Source of the DNA: CAWJKP01 sp963843465
Lineage (GTDB): Bacteria; Planctomycetota; Planctomycetia; Pirellulales; Thermoguttaceae
Direction: 5' to 3'
DNA: 64,000 nt
NCBI GenBank assembly: GCA_963843465.1
Contig: CAWJKP010000002.1
Coordinates: forward strand, 1,302,001-1,366,000
Below the pieces are notes generated by a model. It was not told where the DNA came from. It was given only the letters and a program-made list of their open reading frames with translations, and searched no databases. A program made the translations under genes and the position numbers. Of this stretch, positions 45,890 to 54,197 are shown piece after piece; the first letter of the stretch is position 1, and every line of letters begins with the position of its first letter.

Positions 45890-46230
45890 GTAGTCCGCAC
45901 ACGCCGTGTGCGGAAGGACGGCAACGTAGTCCGCACACGCCGTGTGCGGAAGGACGGCAACGTAGTCCGCACACGCCGTGTGCGGAAGAACGGCAACGTA
46001 GTCCGCACACGCCGTGTGCGGAAGAACGGCAACGTAGTCCGCACACGCCGTGTGCGGAAGAACGGCAACGTAGTCCGCACACGCCGTGTGCGGAAGAACG
46101 GCAACGTAGTCCGCACACGCCGTGTGCGGAAGAACGGCAACGTAGTCCGCACACGCCGTGTGCGGAAGAACGGCAACGTAGTCCGCACACGCCGTGTGCG
46201 GAAGAACGGCACACGGCGTGTGCCGGCTAC
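45890..46230. repeat. 36-bp tandem repeat, nine copies, palindromic core CCGCACACGCCGTGTGCGG
   Basis: Units start at 45890 and every 36 bp after. They read GTAGTCCGCACACGCCGTGT then GCGGAAGAACGGCAAC, and the first two differ by one base. The last unit runs into CACACGGCGTGTGCCGGCTAC, an inverted copy. It begins 3 bp after the radical SAM stop. There are no variable spacers, so it is a minisatellite, not CRISPR. It translates in every frame without stops on the plus strand. Confidence 0.95.
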
Positions 46231-46337
46231 CTTCCTCCGCTGGTTGCCTTCCCCCGCCCGCCGGCATACCATTAGCTGTTGGGGTGCGCGCAGCCCTGCC
46301 GGTCGTGCGAGGCAGTGTGCGGCCCGGGAGGCCCGCC

Positions 46338-46976
46338 TTGGCGGAAAACCGCTGGATCATTGCCATTACGGGGGCGTCGGGGACGATCTACGCCCGGCGG
46401 CTGCTGCGCGTCTTGGTGGAGCGCGTCGACGACATCCATTTGGAGGTCATCGTCTCGCCGGCTGGGCTGCGGGTGCTGCGCGACGAGGAGGGCCTCGCCG
46501 TGTCGCCCTCGCGTCTGACGGTGGAATCGCTCGCGGGAATCGCCACCGATGCCGTGACCGTTTATTACGATGAGCCGCGCCGGGTGACGATGCACGACTA
46601 CCGCGACATCGGCGCCGGCGTCGCCTCCGGCTCGCATCCGACCCGGGGAATGGTCATCGTTCCCTGCAGCATGAAGACCCTGGCGGCCGTGGCCCACGGG
46701 TACGCGGAGAACCTGATCGCTCGGGCGGCGGACGTGGTGCTCAAGGAGCGGCGGCGGCTGATCCTCGTGCCGCGGGAGACGCCGCTTTCGGCGATTCACC
46801 TGCAGAACATGCTCCGCCTGGCCCGGCTGGGCGTGGCGATTGTGCCGGCCATGCCCGCTTTCTACCACCGCCCGGAGTCGATCGACGACCTGGTCGAGAT
46901 GATGGTCATGCGGATTCTGGACCAGATGGGATTCGAGCTTGACCTGGCGAAACGATGGAGCGGCTCCAGGCCCTAA
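46338..46976 (+). CDS. UbiX-like flavin prenyltransferase
   Basis: A TTG at 46338 behind GGGAGG gives a protein of about 212 residues: WIIAITGASGTIYARRLL (the FMN-binding GASG motif), LEVIVSPAGLRVL, SGSHPTRGMVIVPCSMKTLA and LILVPRETPLSAIHLQNML, all UbiX/Pad1 signatures. The enzyme prenylates FMN for UbiD-type decarboxylases. In futalosine menaquinone synthesis such a pair removes a carboxyl late in the pathway, and mqnE is the next gene, which supports that role. A longer reading upstream is not used, because its codons are repeat sequence. Confidence 0.88.
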   Translation: MAENRWIIAITGASGTIYARRLLRVLVERVDDIHLEVIVSPAGLRVLRDEEGLAVSPSRLTVESLAGIATDAVTVYYDEPRRVTMHDYRDIGAGVASGSHPTRGMVIVPCSMKTLAAVAHGYAENLIARAADVVLKERRRLILVPRETPLSAIHLQNMLRLARLGVAIVPAMPAFYHRPESIDDLVEMMVMRILDQMGFELDLAKRWSGSRP

Positions 46977-46994
46977 TAACCTGTGCGATCACAG

Positions 46995-47077
46995 TTGTGG
47001 TGCAGGCGTCCCGCCTGCATTTTCAGGGCAGGCGTCCCGCGTACGACTTCCAGGCAGGCGGGACGCCTGCACCACAA
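46995..47077. repeat. TTGTGGTGCAGGCGTCCCGC palindrome
   Basis: TTGTGGTGCAGGCGTCCCGC is mirrored at GCGGGACGCCTGCACCACAA. It is nearly the same element as 10943-11025. It lies between the ubiX-like gene and mqnE. Confidence 0.9.
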
Positions 47078-47121
47078 GGAAATTGGACAACTTAGTGTCC
47101 TACAGCGCCCGAGGAGCAGAG

Positions 47122-48219
47122 ATGATGTACGACGCGGACTTGACTCGGATCGCGGAGAAACTCGATGCGGGCGAGCGGCTGGGGTTCGACGACGGCATGC
47201 TCCTCTCGGAGCATCCAGACCTGCTGACGATCGGCCGGCTTGCCAATCGCGTCCGCCAACGGTTGCACGGCAACGTCACTTATTACAACCGCAACCTGCA
47301 CCTCAACAGCACCAACGTCTGCGAGGCCGACTGCCTGTTCTGCTCGTTCGCGCGGTTGGAAGAGGGGATGCCCAACGCCTATACGATGAGCCCCGAGGAG
47401 GCGATCCAGTGGATCGAGGATCGCTGGCGGCCGGGGATGACCGAGATCCACGTCGTCAACGGGCTCAATCCCAAGCTGCCGTTTGACTACTATACCGGCC
47501 TGCTGCGGGCGATCCGCCGGCGTTTCCCCGGGCTGCACTTGAAGGCCTTCACGGCGGTGGAGATCCACTATTTCGCGGAGAAGTTCCGGCTCTCCTACCG
47601 CGAGGTGCTCCAGCAGTTGATCGACGCCGGCCTGGGCTCGCTCCCCGGCGGCGGCGCCGAGATCTTCGCCGAGCGCGTCCGCCGCAAGACCTGCCCTGAC
47701 AAGGTCGACGCCGGCGGCTGGCTGGACGTACACCGCACGGCCCACCGCTTGGGCCTGAAGTCCAACTGCACGATGCTCTACGGCACCATCGAGCGGACCG
47801 ACGAGCGGGTCGACCACCTGCTGCGGCTCCGCGGCCTCCAGGACGAGACGGGCGGGTTCCAGGCCTTCATCCCCTTGGCCTACCATCGCGAGAACAACCG
47901 CCTGGGCACGCTGCCGGAGCCCACGGCCGCCGACGATCTCCGCGTGATGGCCGTCAGCCGCTTGTTGTTGGACAACATTCCGCACGTCAAGGCCTACTGG
48001 GTCGTGCTGGGCGTGAAGACGGCCCAATTGGCCCAGCGCTTCGGCGCCGACGACATGGACGGCACCGTGGTCGAGGAGAAGATCTATCACATGGCCGGGG
48101 CCCAAACGCCCGACGGGCTTTCGGTCGACGAGCTCTGCCGCCAGATCCGCGCGATCGGGCGCGAGCCGGTCGAGCGGACCACGACCTATGAGCCGGTGCC
48201 TTGCTCAAGTGATCGGTAA
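47122..48219 (+). CDS. mqnE: Aminofutalosine synthase MqnE
   Basis: A 365-residue radical SAM enzyme of the futalosine route to menaquinone; it adds an adenosyl radical to 3-((1-carboxyvinyl)oxy)benzoate. Motifs: LHLNSTNVCEADCLFCSF with C67, C71 and C74 for the 4Fe-4S cluster, EIHVVNGLNPKLPFDYYTGL, HLKAFTAVEIHYF, LGSLPGGGAEIFAERVR and FIPLAYHRENNRLG. MqnE, not MqnC, is favoured by the GGGAEIF and F.PLA.H..N motifs and by length. Start ATG 47122 follows GAGGAGCAGAG. The upstream in-frame stretch is repeat-encoded. Its presence says this organism makes menaquinone through futalosine. Confidence 0.92.
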   Translation: MMYDADLTRIAEKLDAGERLGFDDGMLLSEHPDLLTIGRLANRVRQRLHGNVTYYNRNLHLNSTNVCEADCLFCSFARLEEGMPNAYTMSPEEAIQWIEDRWRPGMTEIHVVNGLNPKLPFDYYTGLLRAIRRRFPGLHLKAFTAVEIHYFAEKFRLSYREVLQQLIDAGLGSLPGGGAEIFAERVRRKTCPDKVDAGGWLDVHRTAHRLGLKSNCTMLYGTIERTDERVDHLLRLRGLQDETGGFQAFIPLAYHRENNRLGTLPEPTAADDLRVMAVSRLLLDNIPHVKAYWVVLGVKTAQLAQRFGADDMDGTVVEEKIYHMAGAQTPDGLSVDELCRQIRAIGREPVERTTTYEPVPCSSDR

Positions 48220-48221
48220 GC

Positions 48222-48540
48222 CCACGTCGCGTAGCGACGATGCGACGGTAGCCGTGGGTTTTAACCCACGGAACGTGTGGCCCCACACCTTCCGTTCGTC
48301 GCGTAGCGACGATTGAATCCGATCCGTGGGTTAAAACCCACGGCTACCATCATAACGTCGCTACGCGACGAACTTGAGTCAAGTGGATAACCATTATGGG
48401 GAATGACACACAATGGCCATGTACTGACAACTTCGAGGCAAAGCACTGGCGGAGCCAGTGGCACACGCCGACAGTGCCACCCGGCGTAGCCGCCGGGGCT
48501 AACGGGTGCAGCTCTGTCAGCCCCAGCGGCCGCGCCTTCA
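48222..48540. repeat. Inverted-repeat element: GTCGCGTAGCGAC and CCGTGGGTTTTAACCCACGG
   Basis: CGTCGCGTAGCGACGA and AGCCGTGGGTTTTAACCCAC are repeated in inverted order to 48370 (GTGGGTTAAAACCCACGGCT, GTCGCTACGCGACGA). AGCCCCGGCGG/GCCGCCGGGGCT units lie at 48485-48530. No gene is seen. Confidence 0.85.
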
Positions 48541-48561
48541 CTAGCCATTGACCACCGACCA

Positions 48562-49980
48562 CTAGCCACTCGTTTCCCCCGCCGGCTCGACGTGGATCAC
48601 CACGCGGCCCAGGTTCGGCACACTCTTGCGGAGATGCGTTTCCAGCCGCTCGGTCAGATCGTGGGCCGCGGTGATGGGCGTCAGGGAATCCAGAGTGCAG
48701 TGCAGAGAGACGGCCAGCTCCCCGCCGGAGGCTTGCACCCGGAGGTCGTGCGGCTCGATGGCCAGAAGCTCGGATTGCAGGAACTCGTCCAGGGAAGCGC
48801 GGACCATCGCCTCCTCCGCGGGCTGGGCCTGGCGGGTAGCGGCCTCGTCGCCCGACGGTTCGAGATGGGTAACGACCCGCCCCAGGTCCGGGATCGCTGC
48901 TCGCAACGCCGCCTCGAAAGCCGAAGCCTTGCGGTGGGCCTCCTCCAGGTTCAGCGACTCGCTCACCTCCAGGTGCAATTCGGCCGACCGCCGCCCCTCG
49001 GACTCGTAAATCCGAATGCCGTGGGCGCCCATGCCGAATCGGGCGGCCAGCACGCGGATCGTGACCGTGGCCCCCTCAGGCGTCGAGCAGTCCGGCTCGA
49101 CGTGGATCACCACGTCGGCCTCGGGCAGCACCGCCCGCACGGCGTCTTCGGCGCTGCTGGCAATCGCATGGGCGCCCTCGATCAGCGCGCCATGATCGAC
49201 CGAGAGCGTCACGTCGGCGAAGAAGGCCGGGCCCGCGCGGCGGACGCGGACCTGGGTGACTTCCTTGACCCCCTCGACCGACGCGGCCGCCGCGACCCGG
49301 GCCTGGAGGTCGCCGGGCACACGGTCCAAGAGGTCGTCCAGCGAACGCCTGCCCAGCTTGATCGTCACCAGGATCACGATCGCAGCCACGCCCAGGGCCG
49401 CCACCGAATCGGCCAGTTCCAACTGCTTGATCTGGAACTTCCGCGAGGCCAGGATGCCCAGCAGTCCCACCAGCACCACGCCCGAGGACCAGATGTCGGT
49501 GGAGAAGTGCAGCGCGTCGGCTTCCAAAGCCTGGCTGCCGTATTTCCGGGCAGTCCTGCCGAGTATGCGAGACCGGCTGAAATCCACGGCGATCGACAGC
49601 ACGATCACCAGGAACGCCCATACGCTGGCGTGGACCTGAACCTGCTCGGCAAAAAAGAGCCTTCGGCAGGCCTCGTAGACGATCCAGACGCAGGTGCAAA
49701 GCAGGAGCAGGGTCTCGGCCAGCGCGGAGAGATTCTCGAACTTGCCGTGACCGTAGGTATGTTCCCGGTCGGCCGGCTGGCCAGCGGCGCGAACCGCCCA
49801 CAAGCTGAGGCCGGCGGCCACCAGGTCGAGCCCCGAATGGGCGGCTTCTGACAACACTCCAAGGCTATTGGTGAGGATGCCGACCACGATCTTGAAGGTC
49901 GTCAACACCAGCGCCGCCAGCAGCGACCCTAGGGCCGCCCGGCGCTTCTCGCGGTTGGCTTTTGCCGTGGTGTGGGGCAT
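48562..49980 (-). CDS. Cation diffusion facilitator (CDF) metal exporter with three tandem cytoplasmic domains
   Basis: The membrane part has the CDF metal-site helices SEAAHSGLDLVAAG and EADALHFSTDIWSSG (H..D pairs), with a GHGKFEN motif between them. The cytoplasmic part carries not one but three units, each ending in a variant of VIHVEP: FFADVTLSVDH..VVIHVEP (unit 1), AELHLEVSESL..VVTHLEP (unit 2) and LAVSLHCTLDS..VVIHVEP (unit 3). It probably exports Zn, Fe or Mn as a proton antiporter. The ATG at 49980 (MPHTTAKANREKRR) is preferred. A TTG at 50004 behind GGAGGA is possible. It is divergent from oleC. Confidence 0.88.
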   Translation of the reverse strand: MPHTTAKANREKRRAALGSLLAALVLTTFKIVVGILTNSLGVLSEAAHSGLDLVAAGLSLWAVRAAGQPADREHTYGHGKFENLSALAETLLLLCTCVWIVYEACRRLFFAEQVQVHASVWAFLVIVLSIAVDFSRSRILGRTARKYGSQALEADALHFSTDIWSSGVVLVGLLGILASRKFQIKQLELADSVAALGVAAIVILVTIKLGRRSLDDLLDRVPGDLQARVAAAASVEGVKEVTQVRVRRAGPAFFADVTLSVDHGALIEGAHAIASSAEDAVRAVLPEADVVIHVEPDCSTPEGATVTIRVLAARFGMGAHGIRIYESEGRRSAELHLEVSESLNLEEAHRKASAFEAALRAAIPDLGRVVTHLEPSGDEAATRQAQPAEEAMVRASLDEFLQSELLAIEPHDLRVQASGGELAVSLHCTLDSLTPITAAHDLTERLETHLRKSVPNLGRVVIHVEPAGETSG

Positions 49981-50179
49981 GGGAAACGATTCCGCCAGGA
50001 GCAACCATCCTCCAGGAGTGTAACAGCAGGCAGCCGCTGGGGAAATAATACCCTAGTTATAGCGATCAGCGACCAGCGGTCAGCGTCGCTTGCTGATCGC
50101 TGATTGCTGATCGCTGACGGCTCTTCTATCATGAAGTTCTCCCTGAACCGGACGGACCTCTCCCAGAAGGCGTGAAACC
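49981..50179. other. Divergent intergenic region between CDF and oleC genes
   Basis: It contains GCGATCAGCGACCAGCGGTC and the mirrored TTGCTGATCGCTGATTGC repeats (50060-50115). No promoter could be fixed. Confidence 0.5.
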
Positions 50180-51970
50180 GTGGCGGAATCCATCGCGGCG
50201 TGCGCGTCGCCCGGCGTGCTGAACGTCGCGTCGCGGTTGTCGGCCATGGCGCGGATGATGCCTGAGGCCGTCGCCGTGGTCGAGCCCTTGGGTTACGACC
50301 GCCGAGGCAAACGCCGCTACCGGCAGGTCTCCTTTCGCCAACTGGACGAGGACAGCGATCGGATCGCCCGCGGATTGGGCCGCATGGGGGTCCGGCAAGG
50401 CACGCGGCTGGCGCTTTTGGTGCGCCCCGGCGTGGACTTCATCGCCCTGGTCTTCGCGCTGTTCAAGGCCGGGGCCGTGGCCGTGCTGATCGATCCGGGC
50501 ATGGGCCGGCGCAACGCGATCCGCTGCCTGGCTGAGGCCGAGCCGGAGGGTTTCGTCGCCGGCGGCCTGGTGCAGGCGATCCGCTCGCTGCTGGGGCATC
50601 GTTTTCCCAAAGCCCGCTACAACGTAACGGTCGGCCGCCGATGGTTCTGGGGCTCGGTGACGCTCCAACAACTCCGCCGCCCCTTGCCTGCGGACCGCCC
50701 GCAGATCCCGGCCGACACGCAGCCGGCGTGGCCGCCGGGGCTAATGGGCGCCGCGGCAGCCGCGTTAGCCCCGGCGGCCACGCCGGCCGGAGTGGGATGG
50801 CCCGCAACCGGTCCCAGCGACCCGGCCGCGATCATCTTCACCTCGGGGAGCACGGGGCCGCCGAAGGGTGTGCTCTATTGCCACGGCAATTTCGAGGCCC
50901 AGGTGGACGAGATTCGCCGGCAATACGGGATATGTCCCGGCGAGATCGATTTGGCCGCGTTCCCTCTGTTCGGGCTGTTCAACTGCGCGATGGGCGTGAC
51001 CACGGTGATCCCCGACATGGACCCTTCCCGTCCGGCCCGGGTCGATCCCCGCAAGATCGTCGAGGCGATCGACGACTGGAAGGTGACGCAGACCTTCGGC
51101 TCTCCGGCGATCTGGGACCGCGTGGGCCGCTATTGCCAGGAGCAGGCGATCCGGCTTTCGACCGTCCGCCGGGTGCTCTCGGCCGGCGCCCCGGTGCCCG
51201 CCCACGTGCTCCAGCGGATGAAGTCCTGCATCCATCCCCAGGGTGACGTTCATACTCCTTATGGCGCCACGGAAGCGCTGCCGGTGGCCACGCTGGCGGC
51301 CAGCGAGATCCTCGGCGAGACCTGGCAGCGGACCCGGCAGGGCGCGGGCGTTTGCGTGGGACGCAAATTCCCGGGCATCCAGTGGAAGGTCATCGCCGCG
51401 GTAGATGGCCCGATCGGGTCGCTGACCGAAGTCCAAGAGCTTCCCGCCGGCCAGATCGGCGAGCTGATCGTCCGCGGCCCGGTGGTCACCCGGGAATACT
51501 TGACCGGCCGCGACGCGAACTTACGGGGGAAGATCCCGGAAGGGAGTGATATATGGCATCGCCTGGGCGACGTTGGTTACCTCGACCACGCGGGGCGGTT
51601 CTGGTTCTGCGGGCGGATGGCCCACCGCGTGCTCACCGCCCGCGGACCGATGTACTCCATCCCGTGCGAGGCGATCTTCAACCAGCATCCGGCGGTTTAC
51701 CGCAGTGCGTTGGTCGGAATCGGGCCGCCGGGCAGCCAACAGCCAGTGATCGTGCTGGAGCCGCAGCGGGGCCGGATGCCTCACCGGCCGGCCGAGCAGG
51801 AGGCCCTTTTGAGCGAGATTCGCCAGTTGGCCCGAACCAGCCCACTGACCGAGAGCATCGAGCGTTTCCTGCTGTACCCTTCGTTTCCCGTGGATATCCG
51901 CCACAATGCCAAGATCTCGCGGGAGAAGTTGGCCGTTTGGGCATGCCGACAGGTGAGGGCAACATCGTAG
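50180..51970 (+). CDS. oleC: OleC-like acyl-AMP ligase / beta-lactone synthetase
   Basis: A GTG start gives 596 residues of the ANL (acyl-adenylate) superfamily: AAIIFTSGSTGPPKGVLYCH (P-loop), HTPYGATEALPVATLAA, QIGELIVRGPVVTREYL, WHRLGDVGYLDHAGRFWFCG and the lysine region IRHNAKISREKL. The wording RLGDVGYLD..G..WFCGR..HRV is typical of OleC, which turns beta-hydroxy acids into beta-lactones in head-to-head hydrocarbon synthesis. An in-frame AGCCCCGGCGGCCACGCC palindrome (50727-50796) adds about 25 residues in the loop just before the P-loop. No oleA or oleB is in the window. An oleD-like gene follows after one gene. Confidence 0.82.
   Translation: MAESIAACASPGVLNVASRLSAMARMMPEAVAVVEPLGYDRRGKRRYRQVSFRQLDEDSDRIARGLGRMGVRQGTRLALLVRPGVDFIALVFALFKAGAVAVLIDPGMGRRNAIRCLAEAEPEGFVAGGLVQAIRSLLGHRFPKARYNVTVGRRWFWGSVTLQQLRRPLPADRPQIPADTQPAWPPGLMGAAAAALAPAATPAGVGWPATGPSDPAAIIFTSGSTGPPKGVLYCHGNFEAQVDEIRRQYGICPGEIDLAAFPLFGLFNCAMGVTTVIPDMDPSRPARVDPRKIVEAIDDWKVTQTFGSPAIWDRVGRYCQEQAIRLSTVRRVLSAGAPVPAHVLQRMKSCIHPQGDVHTPYGATEALPVATLAASEILGETWQRTRQGAGVCVGRKFPGIQWKVIAAVDGPIGSLTEVQELPAGQIGELIVRGPVVTREYLTGRDANLRGKIPEGSDIWHRLGDVGYLDHAGRFWFCGRMAHRVLTARGPMYSIPCEAIFNQHPAVYRSALVGIGPPGSQQPVIVLEPQRGRMPHRPAEQEALLSEIRQLARTSPLTESIERFLLYPSFPVDIRHNAKISREKLAVWACRQVRATS
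50727..50796. repeat. In-frame GGCGTGGCCGCCGGGGCTAA palindrome inside oleC
   Basis: GCCGGCGTGGCCGCCGGGGC (from 50731) is mirrored at GCCCCGGCGGCCACGCCGGC (to 50791), with a GGGCGCCGCGGCAGCCGC centre. The frame stays open (AWPPGLMGAAAAALAPAATP). Confidence 0.9.
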
Positions 51971-52014
51971 GGTGGGAAAATACCAACCTTTATTACCGGG
52001 AGATGGTCCCCTTG

Positions 52015-52200
52015 GCAGAAGGGGACAGTCCCATTTTCGCGGCGATTTGGCCACTTTGCTGCGGTATCATCCCTCACGCCGCGAAAATTGGGACAGTCCC
52101 CCGTGAACGGCTACGCCATTTTCGGCGCCACACAGCCGGCGTGGCCGCCGGGGCTGACAGAGTTGCAGCCGTTAGCCCCGGCGGCCACGCCGGCGCTTGG
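52015..52200. repeat. GGGGACAGTCCC and AGCCCCGGCGGCCACGCC elements downstream of oleC
   Basis: AAGGGGACAGTCCCATTTTC (52018-) pairs with GCGAAAATTGGGACAGTCCC (to 52099), followed by GTGAACGGCTACG. Next comes GCCGGCGTGGCCGCCGGGGC / GCCCCGGCGGCCACGCCGGC (52136-52195). No gene is seen from 51971 to 52380. Confidence 0.85.
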
Positions 52201-52380
52201 CTGCTTAGCAACCTGTTGCACCCTGCTCCCGGACCCCTATCTATCCGGTACAATGGTCAATAGGGGCCGAATCGGCGGGCAGGGGACCGGGTTTTCTGCT
52301 GGAACAAACGATCGGCAATCGCTAGACTGGAGTTGGGGGAACTTCGACGAATCCCCTTGGCGACATCGCTCGAGAAAGCC

Positions 52381-54134
52381 ATGGCGGTTGAGTGGTATCT
52401 GAAAATTGCGGACAAAGAGGTGGGGCCTCTTTCCGCGCAGCAGTTGCGGACGATGGCCGGCAAGGGGCAGATCGGCCCGGAAGACCTCGTCCGGCAGGGG
52501 AACGAAGGTGGCTGGGTGCCTGCCAGCCACGTTAAGGGGCTGCTCGCCGCAGCCGGTTCCGCTGGCCAGACCCCCTCCGAGGTCATTCCGGTGGCCAAAC
52601 TGTTGACGCCCGCGGACGGAAAATCGTCCAAGGCGAAGACGCCGTCGACGGCAGCGGCGGTCCGCAAGAAAAAGCCCGAGCCCAGCAAGGCGGCCAAGGC
52701 GATGGAAGAGCCGGCCACGGGGTCGAGCTTGCCCCCGGTGGTGGCCAAAGGCTCGGTCCCTCCGCCACCTCCTCCACCGCCACCGCCGCCGCCGCTGCCG
52801 GTGCCTCCGGTTGCCGGCGTGCAGGCGGTCCACGAAGCGGCGGCCAGTCCGCCGGCCGGCTCGGAGCCTGAGGCGGAACCGGCGATGGTGCCGCCCGGCC
52901 GCCACTCGCCGGGGATCGAACTTCCCTTCGACGTGTCGCCGCCGACGGGCAGCGGCGCCCATGCCAAGGTCGCCGCGGAAAAGACCTCCGCTGCCGGCCC
53001 CGGCAAGCGCCCGCGGCCAAAGAGAAGCCGAAATTCGAGATCAACTATACGATCGTAGCAGTGGCCGTGGTGGTCGTGGCGGCGGCGGGCCTGTTCATCT
53101 TTGTCTCCATGTCCGGAAGCGATTCCAAGGCCAGCAAGAGCGGCAAGCAGACGGCCAGCGCGTCGACGGAAAAGCCGCCGGAAGAAGGGCCGAAGGAAGC
53201 CCCGACACCGCCCGAGGGGGCCAAGCAGCCATCGTCGGAGGACCCCCTCGCGGGCATGGTGCTGGGCCCAAAAGGTAAACCCGTGGGCCCCGCCAAGGCG
53301 CCTGCCCCGTCGTCCAAGTCCCCAGACAACAAGAAGCCCGACAACACGGGCGGCGCCGCCAGCGACAAGTGGGTTGACGCCTCCAAAGGGCCGGTTGTGA
53401 GCAAGAACGTCAGCATCGCGGTGAAGTCGGCGAAACTGGGAAAGTTCATCCAGGTTTCCCGATCCAAGCGTATCGAGGGCATGAAGGTGACCCTGCAAAT
53501 CACCAACAATATCGAAAATCGGCGGCTCAAGTGCCAGTGGCTGGCCCTGAGTCAGGCCCCGCCGGATTCGTTGCTCGTCGACAGCTTCGACCAGCCCAAC
53601 ACGTATGCGCTGAAGAAAATTGCGCCCAAGTCGGATGACGCGATTGATCCCAAAGATTCCTTGGACGTGGATCTGATCTTTGAGAAACCCATCAAGACGG
53701 CCAAGTACGTCCATCTGAGGCTTCCCGGGGCGATTTTCAACGAGCCGGACCCCATCAAGATCGAAATCCCCAAGGACATGATCCAGCCGGCCGACGAGAA
53801 CGCGGACGAGAATCCCGAACCGGCTACCCAAGGCCCGCCGGATCCCAACAAACTCCCGCCGGTTCCGTCCGACCAGCCGAAGCCTCCCAAGGGCGGGGGC
53901 GATGCGCCGGAAATTCCGGACATCGGTCTTCCCGCGCCGCCGAATACTCGCTGGCAACCGCGTGGCAGTAGCGACATGGAGTTGGCCGACGCCCAAGGCG
54001 GGCGCCCGGCCGCTGTCCGCGAGCAGCGGATCACCGACTTCGACGATGATCCGGAGACGGTCGAGCGTTTCGGTCAGCCCTCCACCGTGCGCGACCCGGA
54101 TCGCAGGGAGAGCCGGCATGCCGTCCGGCGCTAA
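52381..54134 (+). CDS. GYF_2-domain membrane protein, planctomycete type (single frameshift)
   Basis: ATG 52381 starts a GYF_2 domain: WYLKIADKEVGPLSAQQLRT, GQIGPEDLVRQ, W.PAS (residues 1-55). A long Pro/Ala-rich linker follows with twelve or more prolines in a row (about 52760-52797). One frame over, from about 53010, the chain continues AAKEKPKFEINYTIVAVAVV and VVAAAGLFIFVSM, a membrane helix, and then about 340 residues of outer part with a DPETVERFGQPSTVRDPDRR tail. One base is missing near 53008-53014 (CGCCCGCGG). GYF_2 proteins bind proline-rich partners; the exact role is unknown. It sits between oleC and oleD. Confidence 0.75.
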
Positions 54135-54136
54135 TC

Positions 54137-54195
54137 GTACTCGTCACGCTCCGCGTGACGTTCGCCCTCACGCGGAGCGTGAGGAGTACGAACTG
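54137..54195. repeat. CGTCACGCTCCGCGTGACGTT palindromic repeat
   Basis: GTACTCGTCACGCTCCGCGT pairs with CACGCGGAGCGTGAGGAGTA. The same family lies at 57770-57811, again immediately before a lipid-pathway gene. Confidence 0.85.
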
Positions 54196-54197
54196 CC

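Noticed and set aside
45890..46230. A CRISPR array with 36-bp repeats
   Set aside because: Units follow one another directly with no variable spacers, and no cas genes are near.
44465..46573. A 702-codon gene running through the 36-bp repeats
   Set aside because: After the frameshift near 44590 this frame is nonsense for the radical SAM domain, and it stays open only because the 36-bp period has no stops.
46995..47077. A riboswitch or T-box upstream of mqnE
   Set aside because: The same palindrome occurs in front of a methyltransferase and inside the propeller gene, so it is a repeat.
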